From assembly GCF_001499675.1 (NCBI RefSeq), contig NZ_LN609302.1, positions 528,896 through 592,895 of the forward strand: a DNA stretch of 64,000 nt. Reading direction: 5' to 3'. The DNA is from Acetobacter ghanensis. Its GTDB lineage: Bacteria > Pseudomonadota > Alphaproteobacteria > Acetobacterales > Acetobacteraceae. This document shows positions 45,947 to 55,422 of this stretch, piece by piece; within the stretch, counting starts at the first letter, position 1, and every line of letters begins with the position of its first letter. Position numbers and translations under genes: made by a program. A model generated the notes under the pieces. It searched no databases, was not told the DNA's origin, and saw only the letters and a list, made by a program, of their open reading frames with translations.

Positions 45947-48147
45947 TCAGGCATGGTGGCAGGCCCGTCTGGCAGGGAACGTGTTCAGCCATACAGGAAT
46001 ATCCTGTGGAGGAAGGGGTTTGCTATAAAAATAGCCTTGCAGAATATCACAGCCTAGTTCTTGCAGTTTTTTGACCTGATCTTCACGCTCTACACCTTCG
46101 GTGACGACCTTGATGCCGAGCCGCTTGCCAATGTTAATGGCCGCCTCTGCGACTACGAGCGAGCTGACATTGTTTTCAAAATCTTCAATAAAACTGCGGT
46201 CAATCTTAATTTCTGTCAAAGGGAGCTGAGCTAGTCTGGAGAGAGAAGAAAAGCCAGTGCCAAAATCATCCATGGACAAGCCAACACCAATATTGCGGAT
46301 GGCTGTAAGGTTGGCGGCTGTTTCAGGGTCCTGACGCATGGCCACACTTTCAGTCACTTCTATTGTCAGGCGGTGTGGTTTCAGATTGTATTTTTTGAGC
46401 GTGGCCGAAATACGTTCAGGAAGCTCAATGCTGCAAAAATGAACAGCGGACATGTTTACGCTCACAACGGGAACATAAACATTATTTTGTTCCCATTCTA
46501 TCAGTTGTTGGCATGATTTTTCTAAAGACCATAAGCCTATGGCTTCAATTTGCCCGGTTTCCTCCGCAATGGGGATAAAAGAAGACGGGGGAATAAAACC
46601 AAGGGTTGGGTGCTGCCAGCGGCTGAGTGCCTCCACCCCATACAGGGTGCCAGTCAACGCGCATATCTGAGGTTGATAGACGAGGAATAATTGCATTTTC
46701 TGCAGAGCGTCCCGCAATGCGGAACCAATAATCAGGCGCTCGCGCACGTTGCTGTTGCCGCTTTTTCCAAAAAACCGAAAGCTGCCTCGCGCCTGTTTTT
46801 TGGCCTGCCGCATTGCGATTTCCGCAGCACCCAGAACTTCTTCTATTTCTGTCCCATTTGTTGGATAAAAGCTAATGCCTATACTGAGCGAGGCCACTAG
46901 ATCACGCCCTTGGACTTCAATGGGTTTGCGCGTTAAGCAGCTTAGTTCATGAGCCAATTTACAGGCTTTTTTCCGGTCAGCATCTGGTAGGACAACGACA
47001 AAGTCATCGCCACCCAGCCGTGCAACTATATATTGCCCGCGGCAGTAGGAGGCAATGCGGTGAGCGGTTGTTTGCAGTAGGGTATCACCACAATGATAAC
47101 CCATAACGTTATTAACGTCCTGCAAGAGGTCAATATCGAGCACCAGAACGGCAAAGGGGATGTGTTCTTCCTGTGTTGCCATCTGCTTAAGGCGAGATGT
47201 GAGCGTTGTTCTGTTAAAAAGACCAGTGAGAGAATCAACTTTATGGAACTGATTTATTTTATTACGTGTTTTTTCATGTTCTATAATAGATGCGCAGGAT
47301 GGAACGCACCCGGAAACAATTTTTTGAGGCCAATCAGTAATTTTTTCCTTGTTGCGTGAGAAAAGGACAAAAATTCCGATTAGATCACCGGAGGCATTGC
47401 AAACAGCGGATGCCCAGCAGGTATGTAAATCGGTATTTTGCTCGTGATCCTGTGTCAAAGACCAGATAAGAGCACTCGCATGGTGTGGGGTGTTGCGGAG
47501 ATCTTCTATTTCGGAAGGGGTGAGTGTTAAAGCGTTGAGTTTGCTGGCTTTGCCAACGGGGAGGCACTTTCCTGAAAGGATGGAAAGATCACCGTGAATG
47601 GAAACCTGTAGAAGTGTGGCAATGCTGTTGGGCACCAGTTGCTCGGCTTTGGCGCAGAGCATATCGGCCACGTCCTGTGTGGTCGTATGGTCAGTCAGCG
47701 ATGCCAGAACCTGACTTTGGATTTCCATAAGTGTGCGACGATGCACTTCTTCCGTAACGCCTTTAACAAAGGCCATATAATAACGTTTTTTTCTTTTCCT
47801 ATCAGTGCCGTGGAAATAGAAAGCTCGGCAGCAACATAATCTCCATTGCTCCGCATGAAGGTGATTTCGCGCGATGTGTTGACCAGCCGGTTAATGCCGG
47901 TCTGGCGATGGCGTGTAATGTAATGGCTATGGCGTTTACGATGTTCCTGCGGAACCAATTGATCCACACTTGTGCCCAGCACCTTAGTGGCTGGGTAACC
48001 CCATAAATGTTCTGCCGCAGCGTTAAAAAAAACAATTTTGTTTTTGTCATCAATAATAATGACACCGTCTGCCGCTTGCTCAAGCATGGTGGCATAAAAA
48101 AGATCGGTATTATGTGGCGATACAGGAGGGGAGGAAAACTCTGGCAT
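45947..48147 (-). pseudogene. PAS-GAF-GGDEF-EAL cyclic-di-GMP protein, split by a -1 frameshift
   Basis: Two minus-strand frames make one protein of about 733 residues. The first (from the ATG at 48147) holds a PAS domain (DGVIIIDDKNKIVFFNAAAEHLWGYPATKVLG) and runs to ISTALIGKEK. There, at GAAAAAAAC (about 47789-47797), the match moves by -1 to RYYMAFVKGVTEEVHRRTLME and continues through a GAF region, GGDEF and EAL. The GGDEF motif is GGDDF and the inhibitory-site position reads RGQY instead of RxxD, so cyclase activity is doubtful. The EAL domain keeps EALSRW, EVTESVAM, DDFGTGFSSL, KIDRSFI and TEGVE, so phosphodiesterase activity looks intact. The site A_AAA_AAC is a known -1 slippery heptamer, so real frameshifting, a mutation, or an A8-to-A7 sequencing error are all possible. 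Confidence 0.85.
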
Positions 48148-48766
48148 GGGCTCAATCTTTAAATATTAAGGTTGGGCCAGAGGGGCCTGTTATGGGGGAT
48201 GTTGTGTTGGAAAAAGAAAAGAAGGCAGGTAAGTTGGGTTTTGTTATGTAAAATAAAACAGAAGACCGTGAGAAAATTGGATATAATGTATAAGAACAAT
48301 TTAAAAGTATGTTAGTTATAGAATAACTCATGCTACATACTTCTCCTGATATTGCATGTCTTCTGTTTTTATTATTTCATCACGTTGTAAAAAATGTCCA
48401 TAAGATTTTGAAGGAAATGCTTTTGCAGCAATGCCGTATCGTAACATTCTATAGTGATTTTCTCACTTCCTTAATCACATTGGCGTTACAAATGATGGGT
48501 TTCTGTATTTAAAAACACAATTAAAATACAATTGCGCTTATGTATTTTAAAATATGAATTTTATTCATTTGTATCGCATTAAATTGTAAATTTTATTTTT
48601 TAATAACTGGTCTTGTTGTTGAGAAAAAGTGTTCATGCTCTCCTTGTCTGCTCGCTGCATGTTTAAGGCAGTTTTTGCAGAAAAAGGGAGGGAATAGGCT
48701 GACGTGTGAACTCAATACCGTTTAGGATATGCGGCATAATCAATCGGGCGTTGGCAGTAAGAGATA
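48148..48766. other. AT-rich intergenic region, no gene recognised
   Basis: About 620 bp of AT-rich DNA between the divergent PAS/EAL gene and ynfA. A 60-codon open frame (48330-48512) shows no ribosome site or recognisable sequence and is not called. It presumably holds the promoters of both flanking genes; no specific site could be assigned. The local composition is well below the window average in G+C. Confidence 0.5.
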
Positions 48767-49093
48767 ATGAAGACAGTTTTGCTTTTTTTAGCCGCAGCAA
48801 TAGCTGAAATTGGCGGGTGTTTTGCATTTTGGGGATGGTTGCGTCTGGGTAAAACGCCTTTGTGGCTTCTCCCGGGGTGTTGCTCGCTGCTGCTGTTTGC
48901 TTATCTGTTAACATTAATCGACACATCCGTTGCCGGACGTGCTTATGCGGCTTATGGCGGTATTTATATTGCAGTTGCTGTGTTGTGGCTGTGGCTTGCA
49001 GAAGGTGCACAGCCAGATCGTTGGGATCTGATTGGTGCAGCTCTGTGCCTGTTAGGCACGGCGGTTATCTTGCTTGCTCCTCATCCACAATAG
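48767..49093 (+). CDS. YnfA-family (UPF0060) small membrane protein
   Basis: A 108-residue protein with four membrane helices. It matches YnfA along its length: [23 protein letters not shown] at the start, [43 protein letters not shown] at the end. The family has SMR-like topology and unknown function. The ribosome site is weak (TAAGAG). It stands alone before the methyltransferase gene. Confidence 0.92.
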   Translation: MKTVLLFLAAAIAEIGGCFAFWGWLRLGKTPLWLLPGCCSLLLFAYLLTLIDTSVAGRAYAAYGGIYIAVAVLWLWLAEGAQPDRWDLIGAALCLLGTAVILLAPHPQ

Positions 49094-49176
49094 AATCAAA
49101 CCGTTATTAAAAATTCTACATGACGCGTAGGGTTGTGACTTGCGTAAAGCAGTAAGGAATGGGGTTGGGTTAAGCA

Positions 49177-49830
49177 ATGGATGCAGAGTTTTGGCTGGCA
49201 AAGTGGGACCGAAACGAGATCGGGTTCCATGCGCAGCATCCGCATGATGGGTTGGTACAGTATTTTCCCACGGTATGTGTCCCGCCGGGCTGTCATGTCT
49301 TTGTTCCATTGTGCGGAAAAACACTTGATATTCATTGGTTGGTTAAAAAAGGTTACACGGTTAGTGGTGTCGAACTCAGCCGTCGGGCTGTTGAGCAACT
49401 GTTTGATGAGCTGGAAATTCAGCCGGTCATCTCATCCTTGACGACCGATGTAACGGTGTTTGAGGGGGATGGGTTAAGGATTTTTGTCGCAGATATTTTT
49501 GCTCTCACCCCCTCTATGCTGGGTCAGGTTGACGCCGTTTATGACCGGGCCGCTTTAGTCGCTTTGCCAGCCGCGTCGCGGGCAGAGTATGCACAGCTCC
49601 TTGTGGGCTTGAGCCAGTGTGCCACACAGTTTCTGATTTGTGTTGAATATGATCAAATCAAACTATCTGGGCCACCGTTTGCCGTTATGGAATCCGATGT
49701 GGAACACTATTATGCAAGGTACTATTCAATCAAAAGTATCAGCCGTTATCCGGTCGCCAATGGCATTAAAGGAAAAGTGCCTGGCTATGAACATATCTGG
49801 CTTTTAAAGCCCTCAGAGGTCAGGAGTTGA
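49177..49830 (+). CDS. tpm: Thiopurine S-methyltransferase family protein (Tpm)
   Basis: A 217-residue SAM-dependent methyltransferase. It opens FWLAKWDRNEIGFHAQHPHDGLVQYF, has VFVPLCGKTLDIHWLVKKGYTVSGVELS (SAM-binding region) and VDAVYDRAALVALPAASR, matching bacterial TPMTs. These methylate thiols and, in some bacteria, selenium or tellurium compounds, giving resistance; the natural substrate here is unknown. It has an ATG at 49177 and normal length. Confidence 0.93.
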   Translation: MDAEFWLAKWDRNEIGFHAQHPHDGLVQYFPTVCVPPGCHVFVPLCGKTLDIHWLVKKGYTVSGVELSRRAVEQLFDELEIQPVISSLTTDVTVFEGDGLRIFVADIFALTPSMLGQVDAVYDRAALVALPAASRAEYAQLLVGLSQCATQFLICVEYDQIKLSGPPFAVMESDVEHYYARYYSIKSISRYPVANGIKGKVPGYEHIWLLKPSEVRS

Positions 49831-49991
49831 TGGCCCCGTAATGAATTTGAATTTTAATTCAGGGAACTCTTGCTTGAGATAAACTTTTTATCGTTAGAGT
49901 GGGTGTAGAATACGGGGGCATATTTTAAAAAATGGATTGGAATAAAATCCTATAGTATTATGCATAATATGACTTTTTTAAAATCAGGTAA

Positions 49992-52853
49992 GTGATTCTG
50001 CGAATGAATGCACGTTTATCTTTCTCTTTTCGGTATACGTTCAGGACTATACAAAAGCGAATAAGAGTTGTGATGAACTATGTGCTGCCTGTGGTGGTTG
50101 TGCTCATATGTGGAGCGGCAGTTGAGTTCAACGAATACCAACATGCGATTGCCGATGTCCACGAGTCCGCCCGGAGAGACAGTCAGACTTACGCTAACCT
50201 GATAATGGGGCGTCTGGATACGCGGTTTACAGAGCTTGATATGGCTCTGGCGGCCTTGCACGGACCAGATGATAACTCACCTGTCCTATCGCCTCAGGTG
50301 GAATTGTCACTTCGTCATTATTTACTTTCTCGACCATCATATTCCACATTCAGTGTTCTTGGCGCGGATGGTGAAAGTATTCAATGGTCCACTTCCGCGC
50401 AGAAAAAAATACTGGCGGAACCTTTAAAAAACTTTTCTTCTGTTCTCAAAATGCCTCATCATCTTCTGGGGCCCATTCACTATTCCGAAAACTTGAGGGC
50501 CGTCGTGCTGCCTATGCGCGTGCGGGAAATGGTAGACGGTAAAAGTGGGTATTTTTTAGGGTCTCCTTATCGTCTGAATCGTTTTCTGGATGAACAGGAA
50601 TTGCCGCCTGATGTGCGGAAGTGGGACTTTGCGGTAATAGATACGCGCAGTGGGCAGTCCCTGCCCCATCAGGCCGCGGTTCAGTCTTTATCTCGCGCTG
50701 AGCCGGATATGGCCGTGCAGGTTCCTGTGGTCGGTTATCCGTTTGTGGTGCAGACGCAGCTTTCTTCGGATCGGGCGTGGCAGAGTTACGTCCAGACGGC
50801 TCCTGCACGTTGGAGTGCAGAGGCTCTTATTCTAGCATTGTTGGTTATAGCTGGGGAGTTTCTCATTCGCCGTCGGGATCGGGAGCAAATGGTGCATCTG
50901 CGTCGTTTGACCGACTTTAACATGTTTATGGCGCAGGCGAGCCAGTGCGCCAGTCAGGCTGATGATGAAGCACGGCTTTTGCAAGAAATTTGCGATATGG
51001 CCATACAGTATGCACACTTTAAAATAGCGCTGATTACCCGACCGGATGAGGCGCAACGCTTCCAGATTCTGGCCATAAGTGGAGCACGGGCATATCTGGA
51101 TAACGTGGTTATTTCAGCCAGAGCGGATGTGCCCGAGGGGCGAGGCACCATTGGGCAGGTATGGCGGACAGGGGAGCCTATTTTCAACGCGTCATTTTTG
51201 CATAATGCAACACTTGCCCCATGGAAGGACCGGGCCGTGCAACTCGGCCTGCGTTCCAACACGGCCCTGCCAATTTACAAGGATGGAAAAGTCTGGGCTG
51301 TCTTGAGTGTTTATCACGAGAAAGCTGATATTTTTGATGACCAGCTTCAGATCCTGCTTAGAGAAGTGTGCATCAATATCTCCATGGGGCTGGATAGAAT
51401 TTATAACCAGCAGCTAAGAACAGCGTTACTGGATAATTCTGTTGTTGGGATTCTTCTTGTAAAAGACAGGGTTATTCAGATGACAAACTCCTATGCGACC
51501 CGGATGCTGGGGATGGAATCTGATGCATTAATCGGAAAATCAACCGAAATTCTTTTTGCAAGTTACGCCGAGTTCGAACGTATTGCCCAATGTTACACAC
51601 AACTTAGGCAACACCATAAGGTACAGGTGCCCGGTGTGCATCTGGCCCGCGCGGATGGACAGATTCTGATAGCTGATTGCTCAGGCGTTCAGTTGTCTGA
51701 TCTGCATAACGATATTTCTGTCTGGACGTTGGAGGATGTCACAAGCCGTGATCTGTCCAGGCGCCTTTACCATGCACTGGTGAATGCAGCCGATGCTGTT
51801 CTGCTGGCCACAGATGACTCTGAGATGTGTCGTCGCACCTGTTTAGACCTTGTGCGAGACACGCTGTTTCATGCCGTCTGGATTGGTCGTGTGAATGACG
51901 TAGGGCAGTTGGAAGTTCTAGCCCGTGCCGGTGAGGGAACAGCAGGCATAGAGCGGATTAACGGTTGTCTGGAGCAATGTTGCGGAGAGGTTCCTCTGCT
52001 GGTTGTTATCCGGGCATGGATGAGGAAAAATCTCGTTTACAGTAACGATGAGTTCACGGAGCAGGCCAGTAGTCCATGCCTTAACTTTATCCAGAGCAAC
52101 AACTGGCGTGCAGTTCTGTCCACGCCGATCTGGAGGGGGAACCGTGTCTGGGCGCTTATTACGTTTGCGGCACCCCATGCACAGGTTTTTGATGAAAATA
52201 GTATTGCCCTCTGTAAGCGGGTCGCCAGCCTTCTGGGGCATGCGCTGGACAAACTGGATGCCAAGCAGCGTATTGAATGTATGCAGGAACAGGAAGCGTA
52301 GCGCGCCCGGCATGATGTGCTGACCGGCCTGCATAATCGTCTGGCATTGTCGGAATTTCTCCCGCTGGCACTGGCGCGTGGCCAACGGAATGGCACCGCT
52401 GTGGCGATTGGGATGATTGACCTCGATGGCTTCAAACAGGTGAACGACACATATGGGCATGAGGCGGGAGACAGGTTGTTGCAGCAACTTGGCCAGAAGT
52501 TGTCCGCTTTGTTGCGAAAAACGGATTATGTCGCCCGGCTTGGCGGGGATGAGTTTGTTGTAGTGCTGGAAGGGCTGGAAGTCGCTCAGGCTACCACTCA
52601 GGTGGAGGTTGTTCTGAAGACCTTGCACACAGTGGTTGAAAGCCCATTCTTGGTTAACGAGCAAGCATTGGCCATGGTCGGTATGACGGTGGGTGTGTCC
52701 CTGTATCCTCATGATGGCATGGATGTTGGAACGTTGTTAAAACGTGCTGACATGGCGATGTATCATGCCAAGCAGAATAAGAAGACGCGTGAAAAATGGT
52801 GGTTTTTTGCAAGTCAGCTTGAAGATGGGACGTCTGACTCCCATGTGTCGTAG
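49992..52853 (+). pseudogene. Membrane sensor-GAF-PAS-GAF-GGDEF diguanylate cyclase, interrupted by in-frame TAG
   Basis: The reading frame is open from about 49992 to a TAG at 52299-52301 and continues in the same frame to 52853, so one gene of about 950 codons has a nonsense codon. Features in order: an N-terminal membrane helix (VLPVVVVLICGAAVEF), a periplasmic sensor region to about residue 265, a second helix, a GAF domain (RDREQMVHLRRLTDFNMFMAQASQ onward), a PAS domain (GILLVKDRVIQMTNSYATRMLGMESDALIG), another GAF, then after the TAG the GGDEF domain. That domain has HDVLTGLHNRLAL, RKTDYVARLGGDEF (intact active site and intact RxxD I-site with correct 5-residue spacing) and looks functional. 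The linker reads QEA-TAG-RARHD, which a single GAG or CAG to TAG change would explain. The start may be GTG 49992 or ATG 50004. Confidence 0.85.
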
Positions 52854-52857
52854 GGGG

Positions 52858-52876
52858 AAGGGAGTGTTTCCCTTTT
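52858..52876 (+). terminator. Possible terminator after the GGDEF gene
   Basis: AAGGGA-GTGTT-TCCCTT (52858-52874) can form a 6-bp stem followed by TT. It lies 5 bp after the GGDEF stop codon. The stem is short and the T-run modest, so this is a weak prediction. Confidence 0.4.
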
Positions 52877-53024
52877 CGGTCAAGGTGTTCAGTCTGGTTT
52901 ATTGAAAAATCTGATACCTGAAATACAGAGCGGAAGATTACGTTTTACTTTGTCGTGATCTGTCCTTATTGCTACCCAATGTAATTCTGTGCGCAGAATT
53001 TTTCTAACAGATATAGCGGCTTCA

Positions 53025-53975
53025 ATGGACACCAAGACTCTTTTTTCCGGCATGGCGTTAGCTTTTGGAGCTTATGCGTCTTTCTCTATAAGTGACGCGT
53101 TTTCCAAGTTGCTGGCGGGCCAGCTCGACCCATTTGAAGTTGCTTTTTCGGGTGGGCTTTTTGGTTTTCTCATTCTGCCGTTTATGCGTCGGCCCGATGA
53201 GTCGTATCTGGATATTGTCAGGCCGCAGCAAAAGGGCATGTGGCTTTTGCGCGCTGGGTGTGTTTTTGCCGCGACTGCCGCCAGCGTGGAAGCCTTTATG
53301 CTGCTGCCCATGCCAGAAGCATTTTCTCTTATGTTTCTGATGCCCCTGTTCGTCACAATTCTCTCTGTCGTCCTGTTGAAAGAGAAAGTGACATTCTGGG
53401 CATGGCTGGCTGTTGTTCTTGGGTTTGTTGGAGTCCTTATTGTTCTGCGTCCGGGGTTTAGGGCGCTGCATTGGGGGCATTTGTGTGCGCTTATCGCGGC
53501 TTTTGCCAATGCGGGGAGTGTGATTGCGTACCGGCTGGCGGACAAGGAGCGTGTTCGTCTATCCCTCTTCGGTTCAAGCTTGATTGGTCCGCTTGTTGGG
53601 AATGGTATTCTCATGGGGCTACATGCACAGTGGCCCCCCAGCCTGACGGCGTGGATCTACCTGTTTGGGTACGGTTTTCTGGCGGCGCTGGGGCAGTTGA
53701 TGATGATGATGGCAACAGCCCGTGCGCCAGCCAACCGTGTTGCCCTACCGCAATATAGCCAGATGGTGTGGGGCGTTGCGCTCAGCTATCTTGTGTTCCG
53801 TCAACCGCTGGATAGCTGGACGTTTGTCGGCATTATTGTGCTGATGTCTTCGGGCATACTGAACTGGGTGCGGCAGAGAATCCGATACGAGCGGATGGCC
53901 ATGAAGGAGCGCCTTGCACGCCGTAAGGCACGCAAGGCCAGCAAGGCGGGTAAAGCCAGTCAACCGGTTGGTTGA
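53025..53975 (+). CDS. EamA/DMT-family transporter
   Basis: A protein of about 316 residues with ten membrane helices in two EamA repeats. The start DTKTLFSGMALAFGAYASFSISDAFSKLLAG and the second-half glycine-rich helix are typical, and the C-terminal tail is highly basic (RKARKASKAGKAS). Such proteins export amino acids, purines or metabolites; the substrate is unknown. The frame opens at a GTG at 52989, but the ATG at 53025 fits the family start. It converges with the next gene, 15 bp apart. Confidence 0.83.
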   Translation: MDTKTLFSGMALAFGAYASFSISDAFSKLLAGQLDPFEVAFSGGLFGFLILPFMRRPDESYLDIVRPQQKGMWLLRAGCVFAATAASVEAFMLLPMPEAFSLMFLMPLFVTILSVVLLKEKVTFWAWLAVVLGFVGVLIVLRPGFRALHWGHLCALIAAFANAGSVIAYRLADKERVRLSLFGSSLIGPLVGNGILMGLHAQWPPSLTAWIYLFGYGFLAALGQLMMMMATARAPANRVALPQYSQMVWGVALSYLVFRQPLDSWTFVGIIVLMSSGILNWVRQRIRYERMAMKERLARRKARKASKAGKASQPVG

Positions 53976-53990
53976 GGCCGTAACTCTGGT

Positions 53991-54728
53991 TTAGTTCTCT
54001 ATAATTTTTGAACCAAAAATAGCGGATTGTAAGATAAGCGTCATGGCTGTGCGGACATCCATGACGTTGAACATTTTGCTGAATAGGATGCCCGCAGCCA
54101 CGTTCATGGCTGAACTCCATAAGTGTTTGGGGAGCGGGTCATATGCTGCCTGCTTGTCTGGGTAATCCTGTAGGAAAATAGGTTCCACATAAGCCCACAT
54201 GGCTTCCCGAAGGCTCTCGGTCGCTATGAGTGGACGAAAGGAAGGAGCGACATCGGGAACCCCTTCTTCCGCAGTGCCCAACCGACTGGCGACAGATGCA
54301 AACTGAGTGTTCAAATCCGGGAAGTCCTGCGGGGAGCAGTTTTTCTGTATGGCGACCCCGCTCAGGCAGGGCCAGAGTCCAAAGTTATGGACGGTTGGAT
54401 CGCCCTGTAACAGAAACTGGTTCAGTTGCTCACCAAACAGGAATGTTTGCCCCCCGGTAAGGGTATGGGCCATCATATCCTGCTCTGGGCGCAGTCCGGT
54501 TTTAATGAGTGAGAACAGGCTTGTCTGGGCGGCAAACCCGCAAACGCTGCCTAGCGCGACAAACAGTGTTGGTGTGTGAACCCGTCGGTTGTCATCCTGC
54601 AAAGGACGCGGGAAATTGTGAACGATTTCTGCAGTGACACGATTGAGTAAAGCTGCCTCGGGAAAATCTTTCCAGACAACACCGTTTGAACCCGTAGGCT
54701 GGTTATCTAGGACGGGAGAGTCGGACAT
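53991..54728 (-). CDS. Unrecognised conserved-looking protein
   Basis: A 245-residue protein from the ATG at 54728; the open frame reaches 54893, but that part is not protein-like. I do not recognise its family. It has no signal peptide and no clear membrane helix. Two moderately hydrophobic stretches (TPTLFVALGSVCGFAAQTSLFSLI and AMNVAAGILFSKMFNVMDVRTAMTLIL) suggest a helical core, and GLWPCLSGVAIQKNC holds two Cys. It converges with the DMT exporter and is divergent from the cold-shock gene. Confidence 0.65.
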   Translation of the reverse strand: MSDSPVLDNQPTGSNGVVWKDFPEAALLNRVTAEIVHNFPRPLQDDNRRVHTPTLFVALGSVCGFAAQTSLFSLIKTGLRPEQDMMAHTLTGGQTFLFGEQLNQFLLQGDPTVHNFGLWPCLSGVAIQKNCSPQDFPDLNTQFASVASRLGTAEEGVPDVAPSFRPLIATESLREAMWAYVEPIFLQDYPDKQAAYDPLPKHLWSSAMNVAAGILFSKMFNVMDVRTAMTLILQSAIFGSKIIEN

Positions 54729-55139
54729 GGGAAAGACCTTGGAATTTTTGTAATGGGCAGACCGTTCCATACCGTGAACAGGGCATAGCATCCAGCCTGA
54801 GCGCCTGATTCTGTAGAAATATGGAGGTGTTGCGTGGAAAGGAGGGAGTAAGATAAAAATCCATAAAAAGATGATATGAAAAAATGAAACCAAATAATTT
54901 ATAAATTAATATAACTTTATAATATCAATACTATGGGCGTATGGACTTACTTTTTAAAATAAAATTCGCAAAATTATAAAAATAATAGCTTGTGTTTTTT
55001 TTGGCATCATGCGTAAATACAAAAAGTGGATGCTCTTATCAGGGTGGCTGATGCGCGTTGTGTCGGCATTGTCCTGTTGGAAGTTACGATTGCGCACGTG
55101 TTCTGTGCGCGACCACTACGTTAAAAAAGGAGCCTAGTT
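54729..55139. other. Leader and promoter region of the cold-shock gene
   Basis: About 410 bp, strongly AT-rich for 54830-55020 and then GC-richer. Cold-shock genes have long, structured 5' UTRs, and the 55021-55139 stretch would be such a leader; no specific cold box was identified. The ribosome site AAAAGGAGC precedes the ATG of the cold-shock gene. No other gene is seen. Confidence 0.5.
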
Positions 55140-55346
55140 ATGACAACAGGCACCGTAAAATGGTTTAATTCGACCAAGGGTTTCGGTTTTATCCAGCCTG
55201 AGGATGGCTCGCAGGACGTGTTTGTTCACATTACTGCTCTCGAACGTGCAGGTATGGCTTCGCTCAGCGAAGGGCAGCAGATTTCTTACGAAATCGAAGC
55301 TGGCCGTAACGGCAAAAAGTCTGCTGTCAATCTCAAGGCAGCCTAA
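55140..55346 (+). CDS. Cold-shock (CspA-type) RNA chaperone
   Basis: A 68-residue one-domain cold-shock protein. It has the full fold: [51 protein letters not shown], with RNP1 (KGFGFI) and RNP2 (VFVHI). It binds single-stranded RNA and DNA. It has a strong ribosome site and a following intrinsic terminator, so it is probably a highly expressed monocistronic gene. Confidence 0.97.
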   Translation: MTTGTVKWFNSTKGFGFIQPEDGSQDVFVHITALERAGMASLSEGQQISYEIEAGRNGKKSAVNLKAA

Positions 55347-55372
55347 GACCAGACTGGCAGAAATGCTGTCTG

Positions 55373-55401
55373 AAGCCGCCTTTCGGGGCGGCTTTTTTTA
55401 T
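55373..55401. terminator. Terminator between the cold-shock and MFS genes
   Basis: AAGCCGCC-TTTC-GGGGCGGCTT followed by a T-run forms a GC-rich stem. It ends the cold-shock transcript and may also serve the convergent MFS gene. Confidence 0.92.
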
Positions 55402-55422
55402 GCCTGCAACGCAGGTAATGCC

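Noticed and set aside
48330..48512. 60-codon frame in an AT-rich intergenic region
   Set aside because: No ribosome site, no recognisable sequence, and the base composition is that of non-coding DNA.
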